Assembly (NCBI GenBank): GCA_900766265.1
Contig: CAAFUS010000013.1
Coordinates: forward strand, 783,423 to 847,422
Length of the DNA: 64,000 bases
Direction: 5' to 3'
From: Pseudomonadaceae bacterium
GTDB taxonomy: Bacteria; Pseudomonadota; Gammaproteobacteria; Pseudomonadales; Pseudomonadaceae
This document shows, one piece after another, positions 18,264 to 30,855 of this stretch; the stretch's first letter is position 1, and each line of letters begins with the position of its first letter. The position numbers and the translations under genes were made by a program. The notes beneath the pieces are model-generated. The model did not search any database, was not told where the DNA came from, and worked only from the letters and a program-made list of their open reading frames with translations.

Positions 18264-19292
18264 TCAGGCCCCGAGGCGCTGACCGCAGAGCTGCAGGCAG
18301 AGGCTGGACAGGCCGATCCAGGGATCGCCCTCGGCCTGGCCCTTGATCTGTGCGTCGATCCGCTGGGCGTCGATCAGCAGTCGACCCCAGCGGGCCGCGC
18401 TGTGGCGTTGCAGGGCCTTGGTCACCAGCGGGCGGCGCTTGTCCCAGATCGGTGGGCGTGCCTGGCTAAATGCGCGGTCCAGCGGCGTCCCCTGGCTGTG
18501 CTGCTGGGCAATGTTCGCCAGGGTGCGTACTTCGCGGGCCAGGGCCCAGAGAATGACCGGCGCCTCGACGCCTTCGCCCCGCAGGCCGTCGAGCATGCGC
18601 AGGGCGTGGACCGCATGGCCGTTGAGCACCGCGTCGATGAGCCCGAATACGTCATAACGGGCGCTGTCGGCCACGGCTGCCTGCACCGTGTCGACCGTCA
18701 CCTGACCGTCCTCGGCGAGCAGCTTGAGCTTCTCGATTTCCTGGGCGGCGGCGAGCAGGTTGCCCTCGACCCGTGCGGCGATCAGTTCCACCGCTTCCTG
18801 GTTCGCGGCGAGCCCCGCCTGGGAGAGGCGCTGGCGGATCCACTGGGACAACTGGGCGGCATCCACCGGCCAGATCTGCAGGAATTGCACCTGCGGGCCT
18901 TCGATCAGCGCCTTGGCCCATTTGGTCTTCTGCGCGCTGCCGTCGAGCTTGGGAAGGCTGATCAGCAGGACAGTGTCTTCGGCGGGACGTGCGAGGTATT
19001 CGAGCAGGGCGGCGGTGCCCTTGTCGCCGGGCTTGCCGTTGGGGATGCGCAGTTCGAGCAGGCGCTTCTCGGCGAACAGCGACAGGCTGGCGCCAGCCTC
19101 GATCAACTGGCACCAGTCGAAATTCGCTTCGGCATTGAAGACCTGTCGCTCGCTGAAGCCCTGGGCGCGAGTGGCGCCCCGGATGGCATCGCAGGCCTCC
19201 TGGCAGAGCAGGTGCTCGTCGCCGCTCACGGCATAGACAGGCGCCAGCGGCCCCTGCAGGTGCTTGGTCAGTTGGGCGGGCTGAAGTTTCAT
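18264..19292 (-). CDS. holA: DNA polymerase III delta subunit
   Basis: 342 residues, normal for HolA. It is the clamp-loader wrench subunit that opens the beta sliding clamp. Recognisable parts are PVYAVSGDEHLLCQEACDAI near the N-terminus and the segments VEGNLLAAAQEIEKLKLL and DVFGLIDAVLNG in the AAA-like and lid domains. The start at 19292 (MKLQPAQLTKHL) matches the family better than longer frames. It lies 40 bases downstream of lptE. The leuS-lptE-holA order is conserved in gammaproteobacteria. Confidence 0.95.
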   Translation of the reverse strand: MKLQPAQLTKHLQGPLAPVYAVSGDEHLLCQEACDAIRGATRAQGFSERQVFNAEANFDWCQLIEAGASLSLFAEKRLLELRIPNGKPGDKGTAALLEYLARPAEDTVLLISLPKLDGSAQKTKWAKALIEGPQVQFLQIWPVDAAQLSQWIRQRLSQAGLAANQEAVELIAARVEGNLLAAAQEIEKLKLLAEDGQVTVDTVQAAVADSARYDVFGLIDAVLNGHAVHALRMLDGLRGEGVEAPVILWALAREVRTLANIAQQHSQGTPLDRAFSQARPPIWDKRRPLVTKALQRHSAARWGRLLIDAQRIDAQIKGQAEGDPWIGLSSLCLQLCGQRLGA

Positions 19293-19332
19293 GAAGGCCT
19301 GGGGCGAGCCGCTGGGGGCGGCTCGCAGCGGT

Positions 19333-19938
19333 TCACTGGATGGGTAGCTGCAGGGGCGACTGCTGCGGCTGGGATTCCAGGGCCCGGCGTGCGGCTTCGC
19401 GGGCTTCGGCATCGGCACGCGCCTTGGCCTGGGCAGTCTGCTGCAGGCGCTCGAGCTGCGCCGGGGTGACCCGTTGCAGGCGCATCGCCAGTTGCTGGAT
19501 CAGCTCGCGGCGCATTTCCTTGCGAAGCTGGTCGGCTTCCTGGGCGGAGCTGATCAGGTTGCTTTCGTCGTGAACGTAGACGCGCTGCACCTCGACGCGA
19601 TCTTCCATCAGCTGCAGGCCGTTGCGGTCGAGAAACTCGTAGTCCAGGCTGTTGGTCAGCTCGTATTCGGCGCTGCGGCCGGAGGTGTTGTAGCTCGCGG
19701 TGCGCTGGCGGCTCTGCTCGCGCGCCAGGTTGAGCCGGTACGGCGCCGAGTTGGTGACCTGCACGCCGTTGTTCTTCAGCACGCGCTCGAGCTCCTTGAC
19801 GGTCTCCCCGTAGGAGTTGCGTGCCTGTACGCCGAGCTCGGTGAGCGCGAAATCGTTCGCGCCGGTGCCCCGCAGTTGGAAGCCGCATGCGCTCAGCAGC
19901 GCGGCGATGCCCAGTACCAGCAGATTGCGTGTGATCAT
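19333..19938 (-). CDS. lptE: LPS-assembly lipoprotein LptE
   Basis: 201 residues with a lipoprotein signal ending [11 protein letters not shown]. LptE plugs and stabilises the LptD barrel that delivers lipopolysaccharide to the outer leaflet. Family features are GFQLRG right after the lipidated Cys and the beta-rich middle. A Gln/Ala/Arg-rich C-terminal tail after about residue 160 is typical of Pseudomonas LptE. It is 47 bases downstream of leuS. Confidence 0.94.
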   Translation of the reverse strand: MITRNLLVLGIAALLSACGFQLRGTGANDFALTELGVQARNSYGETVKELERVLKNNGVQVTNSAPYRLNLAREQSRQRTASYNTSGRSAEYELTNSLDYEFLDRNGLQLMEDRVEVQRVYVHDESNLISSAQEADQLRKEMRRELIQQLAMRLQRVTPAQLERLQQTAQAKARADAEAREAARRALESQPQQSPLQLPIQ

Positions 19939-19985
19939 CTTGTTATCCCCTTTTAAACCGGCGCCGGGTAGGGCACCGGTCTGGA

Positions 19986-22670
<2,685 letters not shown>

Positions 22671-22833
22671 CTAGGCAGCAGGCTGAAAGCGAAAGCATGG
22701 AAGCGCCGTAGCATACATGACCCCCCTTGGCCGAGGGAAACCCGTTTTGGCCGCGCTCCGTCTGTCGCGGCGGGGCACGGCCGGCGGGGCCGCAGCTAAG
22801 CTTGTCGGGTAGACCGAGAAGAGGGCGATCCGG

Positions 22834-23274
22834 GTGAAAGAGCGACAGAGCAACGACTCCAGCCTCTATGGGCGCGTGCTGCAGCGCCTGTCCGTGGCGC
22901 TCGCCGAGGTGGATCGACACCACGACGATGACGCTTCGATGACGGAGCTGGAGTTACGCGGTTTGAGCCCTGCCGAAGTGGAGCTGATTCGCGCTTACCT
23001 CAAACGTGATTCGCAATGGCTGTCCGGCTGGCACGCCGCTGCGGAGGAACAGGCGCTGATGGCTCGTCAGGTCCAGCGCGCCGGGTTCCGAGTCATCGGC
23101 CGGCGCCGGGCGGGCAGGCGCTCGGCCGAGCCGGCGCTGGATCCGTCATTGTCCTGTGCGTTGTGCGGTAGCGAGGTGCACTGGCCGGAGCACCCTGGAG
23201 TGGCGGTCTGCTCGGCCTGCGGTTCGCAGCTGTTGCGGGCCAGGCAGAAGCCGGGCCTGCACCGGGGCCACTGA
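22834..23274 (+). CDS. YbeL-like zinc-ribbon protein (DUF1451)
   Basis: 146 residues from a GTG. The N-terminal half is helical and charged. The C-terminal part holds a four-cysteine zinc ribbon, CALCGSEVHW then CSACGSQLL. The family has no established function. It is divergent from leuS, where ybeL also lies in E. coli, which supports the family call. Confidence 0.75.
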   Translation: MKERQSNDSSLYGRVLQRLSVALAEVDRHHDDDASMTELELRGLSPAEVELIRAYLKRDSQWLSGWHAAAEEQALMARQVQRAGFRVIGRRRAGRRSAEPALDPSLSCALCGSEVHWPEHPGVAVCSACGSQLLRARQKPGLHRGH

Positions 23275-23347
23275 GCCGCGACGCGGCAGGGCGGACAAAT
23301 GGTGGTCCGCCGGGTAGAGTGAGGCGCAGAGTCCCGGAGCCGCGCCT

Positions 23348-24115
23348 ATGCCGATTCGCTATATTTTCAAACACTTGCTGATGCCACCAGGCTGCCTGCT
23401 GCTGCTGTTGCTCGCCGGTTGGTGGCTGCGCCGCCGTGCGCCACGCCTGGCCACTCTGTGCTTTACCCTGGGCTTGGGCGGGCTCTGGATCATGAGCCTG
23501 CCGGTGACGGTGGAGTGGGCGGCGCGCGCGCTGGAAAGCCGGGCGCCGGTGCTGCAGGAGGAGCGTTGGGCGGGGCTTGCCGAGCACGCCCAAGCGATCG
23601 TGGTGCTGGGTGCTGGCCGCGAGCAGGCCGATCCGGCTTGGGGTGCGGACCAGCCGAGCCATATTGCCTTGGAGCGTTTGCGCTATGCCTCGCGAATCGC
23701 CAAGGCGTCCGGGCTGCCGATCCTCACCAGCGGCGGTTTGCATTTCGGCAAGCGCCCGCCGAGCGAGGCGCGTATCGGCGCCGAGCTGCTCGAGCGCGAT
23801 ATTGGCGTCCAGGTGCGCTGGCTAGAGGAGCGCAGTCGCACCACCTGGGAGAACGCGGTGTTCAGTGCACAGATGCTCAAGGGCGAGGGCATCACCCGGA
23901 TCGTGCTGGTCACCTCCGCCCCCCACATGCCGCGCTCGCGCTGGTGTTTCGAACAGAACGGTCTGGAGGTGATCACCGCGCCCGTTGGCTTCATCGGCGT
24001 GCCCAACGAACGGCCGCTGGGCGGCTGGCTGCCCGAGGCCAAGGCCGTCTGGCAAAGCGGCATGCTGCTCAACGAGGCGGCCGGACTGCTGATCTACCCA
24101 TACGTCTATCCCTGA
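23348..24115 (+). CDS. YdcF/ElyC family (DUF218) envelope protein
   Basis: 255 residues. Two N-terminal hydrophobic segments are followed by a DUF218 domain with AIVVLGAGR, ILTSGG, ERSRTTWENAVFSA and LVTSAPHMPRS. Proteins of this group (ElyC, SanA) act in envelope integrity and possibly in undecaprenyl-linked precursor metabolism. The exact reaction is unknown. Its 3' end overlaps the convergent lnt by 10 bases. Confidence 0.83.
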   Translation: MPIRYIFKHLLMPPGCLLLLLLAGWWLRRRAPRLATLCFTLGLGGLWIMSLPVTVEWAARALESRAPVLQEERWAGLAEHAQAIVVLGAGREQADPAWGADQPSHIALERLRYASRIAKASGLPILTSGGLHFGKRPPSEARIGAELLERDIGVQVRWLEERSRTTWENAVFSAQMLKGEGITRIVLVTSAPHMPRSRWCFEQNGLEVITAPVGFIGVPNERPLGGWLPEAKAVWQSGMLLNEAAGLLIYPYVYP

Positions 24116-25638
24116 GCTGGCGAGCGGCGCGCCTGCAGGTTGCGGGCCAGCCCCCAGCCGAGCAGCAGCAGGCAGAGGGTGATCAGCGGCCATGAGCGCC
24201 ATTTCAAGAACGGCGTCAGGCCTTCCATCGGCACCACCTCGCCATACAGTACGCCTTGCTGGAAGGCCGGGATCTCTTCGGTGATCCGGCCTTGCGGATC
24301 GATCAGCACGGTGACCCCGTTGTTCGTCGAGCGAATCATCCAGCGTCCGGCCTCCAGTGCCCGCATCTGTGCCATCTGCAGGTGCTGCAACGGGCCGATG
24401 GAGCGGCCGAACCAGGCGTCGTTGCTAACGGTAAGCAACAGGTCGCTCTGGCGCGCGAGGTCCGCCGCGAACTCGGGATAGACCACTTCGTAGCAGATGT
24501 ACGGGGCGATGCGGTAACCCTTGCCCGTCAACAGCGACTGGTCCGTATCGCCACGGGCGAAGTCCGACATCGGCAGGTCGAAGAAGGCGATCAGCCCGCG
24601 CAACAGATCCTGCAGCGGCACGTATTCGCCGAAGGGCACTAGCTTCTGCTTCAGGTAGGTGCCTTCGCCCTGGCCGAGGGCGGTGATGCCGTTGTAGTAA
24701 CGCAGCTCGCCGCGATCGTTGAGTTGGCGGATCGGTACCCCGGTGATCAGGGCGGCGTCACGTTCTCCGGCGACGCGCGCCATCATCGCCAGATAGCCCT
24801 CGGCCTGGTCACGGAGCACCGGTACCGCGGTTTCTGGCCAGACGATGAGGTCTGCCGGGCGGCTGCGCAGCGTCATGTCGCGGTACAGCGCCAGCTGCAT
24901 GTTCAGCTTGGCCGGATCCCACTTGAGGCTCTGCTGGACGTTGCCCTGCATCAGCGCGACGGACAGGGGCGGCGCCGATGCCTCGGTCCAGGCGTGCCCC
25001 TTGAGCCCCAGCCCCACCAGCCAGGGGGCCAGCAGTGCGGCCAGGCCTACGGCCAGCGCAGCCTTGTTGCGGCGCAGTTGCGTGAGGTTGACCAGCAGCG
25101 CCGCACTGAGCGCCAGGACGAAGGTGAGCAGCCAGACGCCGGCCAGCGGCGCGAGCCCGGCGAGCGGGCCTTCGAGCTGGCTGTAGCCGCCATAGAGCCA
25201 AGGAAAGCCGGTGAGGAACCAGCCGCGGAACGCGTCTATCGCCAGCCATAGCGCAGCGAAGACGAAGGCGTCGGCCAGCGGAGAGTCGCTGCGGCGGAAC
25301 CAGCGGGCCCACAGCCACCCTGCCAGGGCGAGAAACAGCGCAAGCCCGGCGACGAAGCCGAGGGTCAACAGGCCGGCCAGCGGCGGCGAGGCTGCGCCGA
25401 AGTCATGGATGCTGACATAGACCCAGCTGACGCCCGAGAGGAACAGGCCGAAGCCGTAGCACCAGCCGCGTACCGCCGCCTGGCCGGGTGTGGTCTGACG
25501 CTGACCCAGGTAATACAGCGCGATCGACACCAGCGCCAGCGGCCAGAGGCCGAACGGCGCCAGCGACAGCGTGGTGAGGGCGCCGGCGGCCAGGGCGATC
25601 AGATTGCCTTGCCAGCCGGGACGGGTGATCCAGCGCAT
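24106..25638 (-). CDS. lnt: Apolipoprotein N-acyltransferase
   Basis: 510 residues. Six or so N-terminal membrane spans precede a periplasmic nitrilase-like domain. The Glu-Lys-Cys triad can be placed in IVWPETAVPVL, KLVPFGEYVPL and IAPYICYEVVYPE. Lnt adds the third acyl chain to lipoproteins in the inner membrane. It lies 80 bases after corC in the conserved miaB-ybeZ-ybeY-corC-lnt order. Confidence 0.96.
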   Translation of the reverse strand: MRWITRPGWQGNLIALAAGALTTLSLAPFGLWPLALVSIALYYLGQRQTTPGQAAVRGWCYGFGLFLSGVSWVYVSIHDFGAASPPLAGLLTLGFVAGLALFLALAGWLWARWFRRSDSPLADAFVFAALWLAIDAFRGWFLTGFPWLYGGYSQLEGPLAGLAPLAGVWLLTFVLALSAALLVNLTQLRRNKAALAVGLAALLAPWLVGLGLKGHAWTEASAPPLSVALMQGNVQQSLKWDPAKLNMQLALYRDMTLRSRPADLIVWPETAVPVLRDQAEGYLAMMARVAGERDAALITGVPIRQLNDRGELRYYNGITALGQGEGTYLKQKLVPFGEYVPLQDLLRGLIAFFDLPMSDFARGDTDQSLLTGKGYRIAPYICYEVVYPEFAADLARQSDLLLTVSNDAWFGRSIGPLQHLQMAQMRALEAGRWMIRSTNNGVTVLIDPQGRITEEIPAFQQGVLYGEVVPMEGLTPFLKWRSWPLITLCLLLLGWGLARNLQARRSPAQG

Positions 25639-25718
25639 CGGTGTTCCTCGAAAGCAGGAGGCCGCCGAGGCTATCGGCAGCGGTGCCCGGCGGCAAGTGC
25701 CGGGCAGCGACAGGCGCG

Positions 25719-26561
25719 TCAGGCCGCGAGTCGGCTCAGGCGCAGCAGGTGCACGCGGCGGCTGTCGGCGTTGAGTACGCGGAAGCGGAAACCGTCTATC
25801 TCGATCATCTCGTTGCGCTTGGGCAGGTGACCAAAGGCGTTCATCACCAGCCCCGCGACGGTGTCGAACTCGTCGTCGGGAAAGCTTGCGTCGAAGAATT
25901 CGTTGAAGCTCTCGATCGGCGTGAGGGCCTTGATCAGGAAGTCGCCGCTGGGCAGCGGGCGGATATGGCTGTCTTCCTCGACGTCATGCTCGTCCTCGAT
26001 ATCGCCGACGATCTGCTCGAGTACGTCCTCGATGGTCACCAGCCCGGCCACGCCGCCGTATTCGTCGATGACGATGGCCATGTGGTTGTGGTTGGCGCGA
26101 AATTCGCGCAGTAGCACGTTCAGGCGCTTGGACTCCGGGACGAAGGTGGCCGGACGCAGCAGGTCCTTGATGGTGAAGCTGGCGAGCTGATCCCCTTGCA
26201 GGATGAGCGGCAGCAGGTCCTTGGCCAGCAGGACGCCGATCACGTCGTCGAGGCTTTCGCCGACCACGGGGTAGCGCGAGTGGGCCGCGCTGATGACGGC
26301 GGGAAGGAAATCCTTTGGCGTCTGGTCGGCGCGGATGCTGATCACCTGGGAGCGCGGCACCATGATGTCGCGTACCTGGAGGTCGGCGACCTGAATCGCG
26401 CCTTCGACGATGGCCAGCGCTTCGCTGTCGAGTAGTTTGTTCTGGTGGGCTTCGCGGAGGATTTCCAGGAGTTCCTGGCGGTTTTTCGGCTCGTGGGCAA
26501 AGGCGTGGGTGAGTTTCCCCAGCCAGGACCTATGCCCGCTGCTCGATTGATCTTCGCTCAT
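25719..26561 (-). CDS. corC: HlyC/CorC family CBS-domain transporter-associated protein
   Basis: 280 residues. There are two CBS domains (about 70-190, including VRDIMVPRSQVISI and PATFVPESKRLNVLL) and a C-terminal CorC_HlyC domain (about 205-278). No membrane spans are present. YbeX/CorC has been linked to magnesium/cobalt handling and, more recently, to ribosome metabolism, in keeping with its ybeY neighbour. It is 39 bases downstream of ybeY. Confidence 0.92.
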   Translation of the reverse strand: MSEDQSSSGHRSWLGKLTHAFAHEPKNRQELLEILREAHQNKLLDSEALAIVEGAIQVADLQVRDIMVPRSQVISIRADQTPKDFLPAVISAAHSRYPVVGESLDDVIGVLLAKDLLPLILQGDQLASFTIKDLLRPATFVPESKRLNVLLREFRANHNHMAIVIDEYGGVAGLVTIEDVLEQIVGDIEDEHDVEEDSHIRPLPSGDFLIKALTPIESFNEFFDASFPDDEFDTVAGLVMNAFGHLPKRNEMIEIDGFRFRVLNADSRRVHLLRLSRLAA

Positions 26562-26600
26562 GTGGTTCGACTCGAAAGTCCTTGCAGTTGGCCTGAATGT

Positions 26601-27071
26601 TCAGGGTTGATCGTCATAGGGATCGGGATGACCCAGTTCTGCCAGCAAGTGGCGTTCCAGGTCTTCCATCTCCTGGGCTTCGGCGTCGTCGATATGATCG
26701 TAGCCCAGAAGATGCAGGCAGCCATGGATGACCATGTGGGCCCAGTGGGCCTCAGGCTGCTTGTTCTGTTCGCGTGCTTCCCGCTCGACCACCGGTACGC
26801 AGATCACCAGGTCGCCGAGCAGCGGAATGTCCAGCAACGGCTCCCCATCCGGCCCGTCGGGCAGGTCCGCGGGAAAGGACAGCACGTTGGTCGCGTAATC
26901 CTTGTGGCGCCAGGTGCGATTGAGTTCGCGCCCTTCCTCTTCGTCCACCAGGCGGATTGTCAGCTCCGAATCGCCGCTGCGCTGGCGCAGCGCCATTTCG
27001 CACCAGCGACGAAACTGCTCGTCGCCGGGTGCTGGCGCCTCGGTGGCGCGCTGCAGGTCGAGTTCAATCAC
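26601..27071 (-). CDS. ybeY: Endoribonuclease YbeY (rRNA maturation factor)
   Basis: 156 residues. The zinc-binding triad is clear in [30 protein letters not shown] is also typical. YbeY takes part in 16S rRNA 3' end maturation and ribosome quality control. I place the start at the GTG at 27071 because AGGA lies eight bases upstream and the product then begins with IELDLQRAT as in relatives. A longer frame from ATG 27092 has no properly spaced ribosome site. The chosen start overlaps the ybeZ stop by eight bases. Confidence 0.92.
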   Translation of the reverse strand: MIELDLQRATEAPAPGDEQFRRWCEMALRQRSGDSELTIRLVDEEEGRELNRTWRHKDYATNVLSFPADLPDGPDGEPLLDIPLLGDLVICVPVVEREAREQNKQPEAHWAHMVIHGCLHLLGYDHIDDAEAQEMEDLERHLLAELGHPDPYDDQP

Positions 27072-28068
27072 CGGTACGTTCCTGGCGAGCATCCTTGCGC
27101 GGCTGCGGCTGGCTCTCGAACGCCTCGTAGGCTTCGACGATGCGCTGCACTAGCGGATGGCGCACCACGTCCTTGGGCTGGAAGTGGGTGAAGCTGATGC
27201 CGTTGACGTCGCGCAGCACGTCGATGACGTGCGCCAGGCCCGACTTGGTGCCGCGCGGCAGGTCGACCTGGGTGATGTCGCCGGTGATCACCGCTGTGGA
27301 ACCGAAGCCGATCCGGGTGAGGAACATCTTCATCTGCTCCAGCGTGGTGTTCTGGCTCTCGTCGAGGATGATGAAGCTGTTATTGAGCGTGCGGCCGCGC
27401 ATGTAGGCCAGCGGCGCGATCTCGATCACTTGCTTCTCGATGAGCCTGGCCACGTGTTCGAAGCCGAGCATCTCGTAGAGCGCGTCGTACAGCGGGCGCA
27501 GGTAGGGGTCGATCTTCTGTGCCAGATCACCGGGGAGGAAACCGAGCTTCTCGCCGGCCTCGACCGCCGGGCGTACCAGCAGGATGCGTCGCACTTGCTC
27601 ACGTTCCAGCGCATCGACGGCGCAGGCCACCGCCAGGTAGGTCTTGCCGGTACCGGCCGGGCCGATGCCGAAGTTGATGTCGTTGTCGAGGATCGACTTG
27701 ACGTAGCGCTGCTGGTTCGCCCCGCGCGGGCGGATGCCGCCCTTGCGCGTTCGCAGCGTCACGCCCTGGTCGGAACGGGGGTTGGCCAGGTCTTCCATCC
27801 CCGACTCCTGCAGGTACAGGTGCACCAGGTCAGGGGAAAGCTCAGCGCTCTTGGTTTCGCGGTAGAGGCGCTTGAGCAGGTGTTCGGCGGATTTCGTCAC
27901 GGCACTGGGGCCGACCAGTTCGAACTGGTTGCCGCGGTTGCGGATCTCGATCGACAGGCGCTGCTCGATGAGACGCAGATGTTCGTCGAACTGTCCGCAG
28001 AGGTTGGCGAAACGGTTGGCCTCGAAGGGTTCGAGGGTGAAGCGATGGGGTTCTATGGCTGTATTCAA
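27064..28068 (-). CDS. ybeZ: PhoH-like ATPase YbeZ
   Basis: 334 residues. A PhoH P-loop domain has Walker [13 protein letters not shown] and Walker B-like [11 protein letters not shown]. An N-terminal KH-like RNA-binding region (about 20-90) fits proposed RNA helicase or nuclease-partner roles with YbeY. It overlaps ybeY at the 3' end and follows miaB by 88 bases. Confidence 0.94.
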   Translation of the reverse strand: MNTAIEPHRFTLEPFEANRFANLCGQFDEHLRLIEQRLSIEIRNRGNQFELVGPSAVTKSAEHLLKRLYRETKSAELSPDLVHLYLQESGMEDLANPRSDQGVTLRTRKGGIRPRGANQQRYVKSILDNDINFGIGPAGTGKTYLAVACAVDALEREQVRRILLVRPAVEAGEKLGFLPGDLAQKIDPYLRPLYDALYEMLGFEHVARLIEKQVIEIAPLAYMRGRTLNNSFIILDESQNTTLEQMKMFLTRIGFGSTAVITGDITQVDLPRGTKSGLAHVIDVLRDVNGISFTHFQPKDVVRHPLVQRIVEAYEAFESQPQPRKDARQERTGD

Positions 28069-28156
28069 TGGGTATCAAGGCCGCCAGTCGGCAGGGCTGA
28101 GAATCGGAAGAATAGCGCCAGGCGTCCGCGCATGAAAGTGCGGACGCCGACGTCGG

Positions 28157-29497
28157 TCAGTGCAGCACCCCTTCCTGCAGTGTGCCGCGCAACGAGTGGG
28201 GCAGGGCGTCGTCGATATGAACGTCGACGAACTGTCCGATCAACCGTGGGTTATCGCAGCGGAAATTCACGATACGGTTGTGCTCGGTGCGGCCGGACAG
28301 CATGCCGGGGTCTTTTTTAGAGTAGTCGGTGACCAGAATGCGCTGCGTGGTTCCGACCATCCGTCGGCTATTTTCGAAGCCCTGCTGGTTGATGCGCTGC
28401 TGGAGAATTGCCAGGCGCTGCTTCTTCACCGCCTCCGGGGTGTCATCGGGCAGGTCCGCTGCCGGCGTACCGGGGCGGGCGCTATAGACGAACGAGTAGG
28501 AAAAATCGAAACCGACCTCCTCGATCAGCTTCATGGTCTGTTCGAAATCTTTCTCGGTCTCGCCGGGGAAGCCGACAATGAAGTCGGAGCTGATAAGGAT
28601 GTCCGGTACCGCGGCCTTGAGCTTGCGGATGCGCGACTTGTATTCCAGCGCGGTGTGGTTGCGCTTCATCGCCGCGAGGATGCGGTCGGAGCCGGCCTGC
28701 ACCGGAAGATGCAGGTATTTGACCAGCTCAGGGACTTCGGCGTGGGCCTGGATCAGCGAGTCGGAGAACTCCAGCGGGTGCGAAGTGGTGTAGCGGATGC
28801 GGTCGATGCCGTCGATCGCCGCGACCACGCGGATCAGCTCGGCCAGATCGGCGGTGCGGCCGTCATGGGTCTCGCCCCGGTAGCCGTTGACGTTCTGCCC
28901 GAGCAGGGTGACCTCCCGCACGCCGTTCTCGGCCAGGTGGATCACTTCGGCGAGGATGTCGTCGAAGGGGCGGCTCACTTCCTCGCCGCGGGTATAGGGC
29001 ACCACGCAGAAGGTGCAGTACTTACTGCAGCCTTCCATCACCGACACGAAGGCGGTGGGGCCGTCGACCCGGGGCTCGGGCAGGCGGTCGAACTTCTCGA
29101 TTTCCGGAAACGAGATGTCGACCTGCGGCGTGCGGGTGGTGCGCGCGGCGTCGATCATCTCCGGCAGCCGGTGCAGGGTCTGCGGGCCGAAGACCACGTC
29201 GACGTAGGGTGCGCGGTCGCGAATGGCGGCGCCTTCCTGGCTGGCGACGCAGCCCCCGACGCCGATCACCAGTTGGGGATTATCCTGTTTCAGTTCACGC
29301 CACCGACCGAGCTGGGAGAAGACCTTTTCCTGGGCCTTCTCGCGGATCGAACAGGTATTGAGGAGAATCACGTCGGCATCGGCCGGGTTCTCGGTGATTT
29401 CCAGGGCCTGATGCTCGCCCAGCAGGTCCACCATGCGCGAGCTGTCGTACTCGTTCATCTGGCAGCCGTGGGTTTCGATATAAAGCTTGCGGGTCAT
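28157..29497 (-). CDS. miaB: tRNA-2-methylthio-N6-dimethylallyladenosine synthase
   Basis: 446 residues, full length. MiaB is a radical-SAM methylthiotransferase acting on i6A37 of tRNAs. The N-terminal UPF0004 domain supplies cluster cysteines (Cys11 in [12 protein letters not shown], then [12 protein letters not shown] and [11 protein letters not shown]). The radical-SAM cysteines are in [20 protein letters not shown] domain ends the protein. It is the probable first gene of miaB-ybeZ-ybeY-corC-lnt. Confidence 0.97.
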   Translation of the reverse strand: MTRKLYIETHGCQMNEYDSSRMVDLLGEHQALEITENPADADVILLNTCSIREKAQEKVFSQLGRWRELKQDNPQLVIGVGGCVASQEGAAIRDRAPYVDVVFGPQTLHRLPEMIDAARTTRTPQVDISFPEIEKFDRLPEPRVDGPTAFVSVMEGCSKYCTFCVVPYTRGEEVSRPFDDILAEVIHLAENGVREVTLLGQNVNGYRGETHDGRTADLAELIRVVAAIDGIDRIRYTTSHPLEFSDSLIQAHAEVPELVKYLHLPVQAGSDRILAAMKRNHTALEYKSRIRKLKAAVPDILISSDFIVGFPGETEKDFEQTMKLIEEVGFDFSYSFVYSARPGTPAADLPDDTPEAVKKQRLAILQQRINQQGFENSRRMVGTTQRILVTDYSKKDPGMLSGRTEHNRIVNFRCDNPRLIGQFVDVHIDDALPHSLRGTLQEGVLH

Positions 29498-29583
29498 GTT
29501 ACGGGCCGGCGTTGTGCAAAAAATGACCGGCGATTATATGCGCCGGGCCGAGCGGGGGAAAGCGCCAGGCGGTGAGCGCGGAA

Positions 29584-30126
29584 TCAGCGCTGCAGGGAAG
29601 GATCGCGGTCGGCTGTCTGCAGGTCCAGCAGATAGTCACGGAAGATCTGCCCGAGCACCTGGGTGGCGATTTCCAGCTCGTCGCGCCGCATCTGGGCTGA
29701 GACCCGGTCGGCGGTATCCAGGGCCTCTTCGTCTCCGTTCACCGCCGCCATCTTCAGAACGATATAGGCCTGCACGTTGTTGGCCTGCACGCCCTCACCG
29801 CGAAAGAACATCACGCCCAGGCGATGTTGCGCCAGCGCATGGCCCCGCAGGGACGCCTGCTCGAACCAGTAGAGTGCCTTGGGCAGATCGCGGGGCGCAC
29901 GGCGGCCGTCATAGTGGAACTCGCCCAGTTCGTAGGCCGCCTGCATGTCGCCATCGCTGGCTGCCTGCTGGCAGGCGCGCAGGGCTTCAGGCAACTCTTC
30001 GGGTAGGGTGTTCAAAGCGCAGCGGGCAGTTGCCGGGATCAGCAGAGAGTTGCCGCCCGCCAGGCTCAGCAGGGGCAATAGAAGCAGCAGGCAGCCCAGG
30101 GACAGGTTGCGGCCGGTGCGGATCAT
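29584..30126 (-). CDS. Sel1-repeat (TPR-like) secreted protein
   Basis: 180 residues with a signal peptide (GCLLLLLPLLSLAGG). Two or three Sel1-like repeats are visible, for example AAYELGEFHYDGRRAPRDLP and AQHRLGVMFFRGEGVQANN. Such repeats mediate protein contacts. The partner and role are unknown. It lies upstream of miaB on the same strand. Confidence 0.75.
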   Translation of the reverse strand: MIRTGRNLSLGCLLLLLPLLSLAGGNSLLIPATARCALNTLPEELPEALRACQQAASDGDMQAAYELGEFHYDGRRAPRDLPKALYWFEQASLRGHALAQHRLGVMFFRGEGVQANNVQAYIVLKMAAVNGDEEALDTADRVSAQMRRDELEIATQVLGQIFRDYLLDLQTADRDPSLQR

Positions 30127-30240
30127 GAATCAGAACGCCTCGAAGATCTGGGCGGAACAAGGCCGGCAAGGCTCGCCGACTCCTGCATTATGGATAAGCT
30201 ACAGCGGCCTTACAAAGGCTTTCCGGGCTCAAATTCCGTT

Positions 30241-30855
30241 TCAGCCGGGATATACGGCTTTTTTCGACGGGATACCGCTTGTTAGCTCCCGCAGCAGCCA
30301 GGCCAGCAACGGGCAGGCGGCGGCCAGAATCAGCAGCTGCCATTGCGCCAGGGGATTTTTGATCAGGGGCGTAGACGCCAGCAGCAAGGCGCCCGCCGCC
30401 AGGGCCGCCGCCAGCCTGCGCGGCACCGCCAACGACAGCAGGCCCGCATAGACCACCAGCAGGGAGCTGGCCAGCGTCAGCCCCAATGCGTAGGACTCGT
30501 TCCAGCGCAGTTGCCGCGCCAATTCGAAGAATACGCACAGCCCCAGCAGCACGCGGCCCCAGGTCGGGCGGCTCCACTGCCAGCCGCGCGCCAGGCTGAG
30601 CGCGGCCGTGGCGATCAGGGGGACGCCGAGCATCTGGCTGGCCTGCTGCAGCCATTCGCGGGCATCGCCGACCGCTGCAAGAGAAGCCAGATCCACTGCT
30701 GCGAGCAGCCCCGTTGCGGCCAGCAGACCGAAGCCAAGCTGCGCGCAGAACAATGGTGGCCGGTCGCTCTCCGTCATGCCACGCGCGCGAACCAGCAGGG
30801 CCATGGCGAGCAGCGCGCCTGCGCCCAGCAGGCAGGCTTGAAGCAGCGCGCTCAT
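30241..30855 (-). CDS. Hypothetical polytopic membrane protein
   Basis: 204 residues, mostly hydrophobic, with about six or seven predicted spans and no motif I recognise. Its start overlaps the hemL stop by four bases (ATGA), so it is translationally coupled to hemL. A specific link to tetrapyrrole synthesis is not shown by sequence. Confidence 0.7.
   Translation of the reverse strand: MSALLQACLLGAGALLAMALLVRARGMTESDRPPLFCAQLGFGLLAATGLLAAVDLASLAAVGDAREWLQQASQMLGVPLIATAALSLARGWQWSRPTWGRVLLGLCVFFELARQLRWNESYALGLTLASSLLVVYAGLLSLAVPRRLAAALAAGALLLASTPLIKNPLAQWQLLILAAACPLLAWLLRELTSGIPSKKAVYPG

Noticed and set aside
27072..27092. ATG at 27092 as the ybeY start
   Set aside because: It lacks a correctly spaced ribosome site and adds seven residues not seen in relatives; the GTG at 27071 follows AGGA at good distance.
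28160..29575. 471-codon plus-strand frame opposite miaB
   Set aside because: miaB is unmistakable by its cysteine motifs; the antisense frame has no ribosome site or family features.
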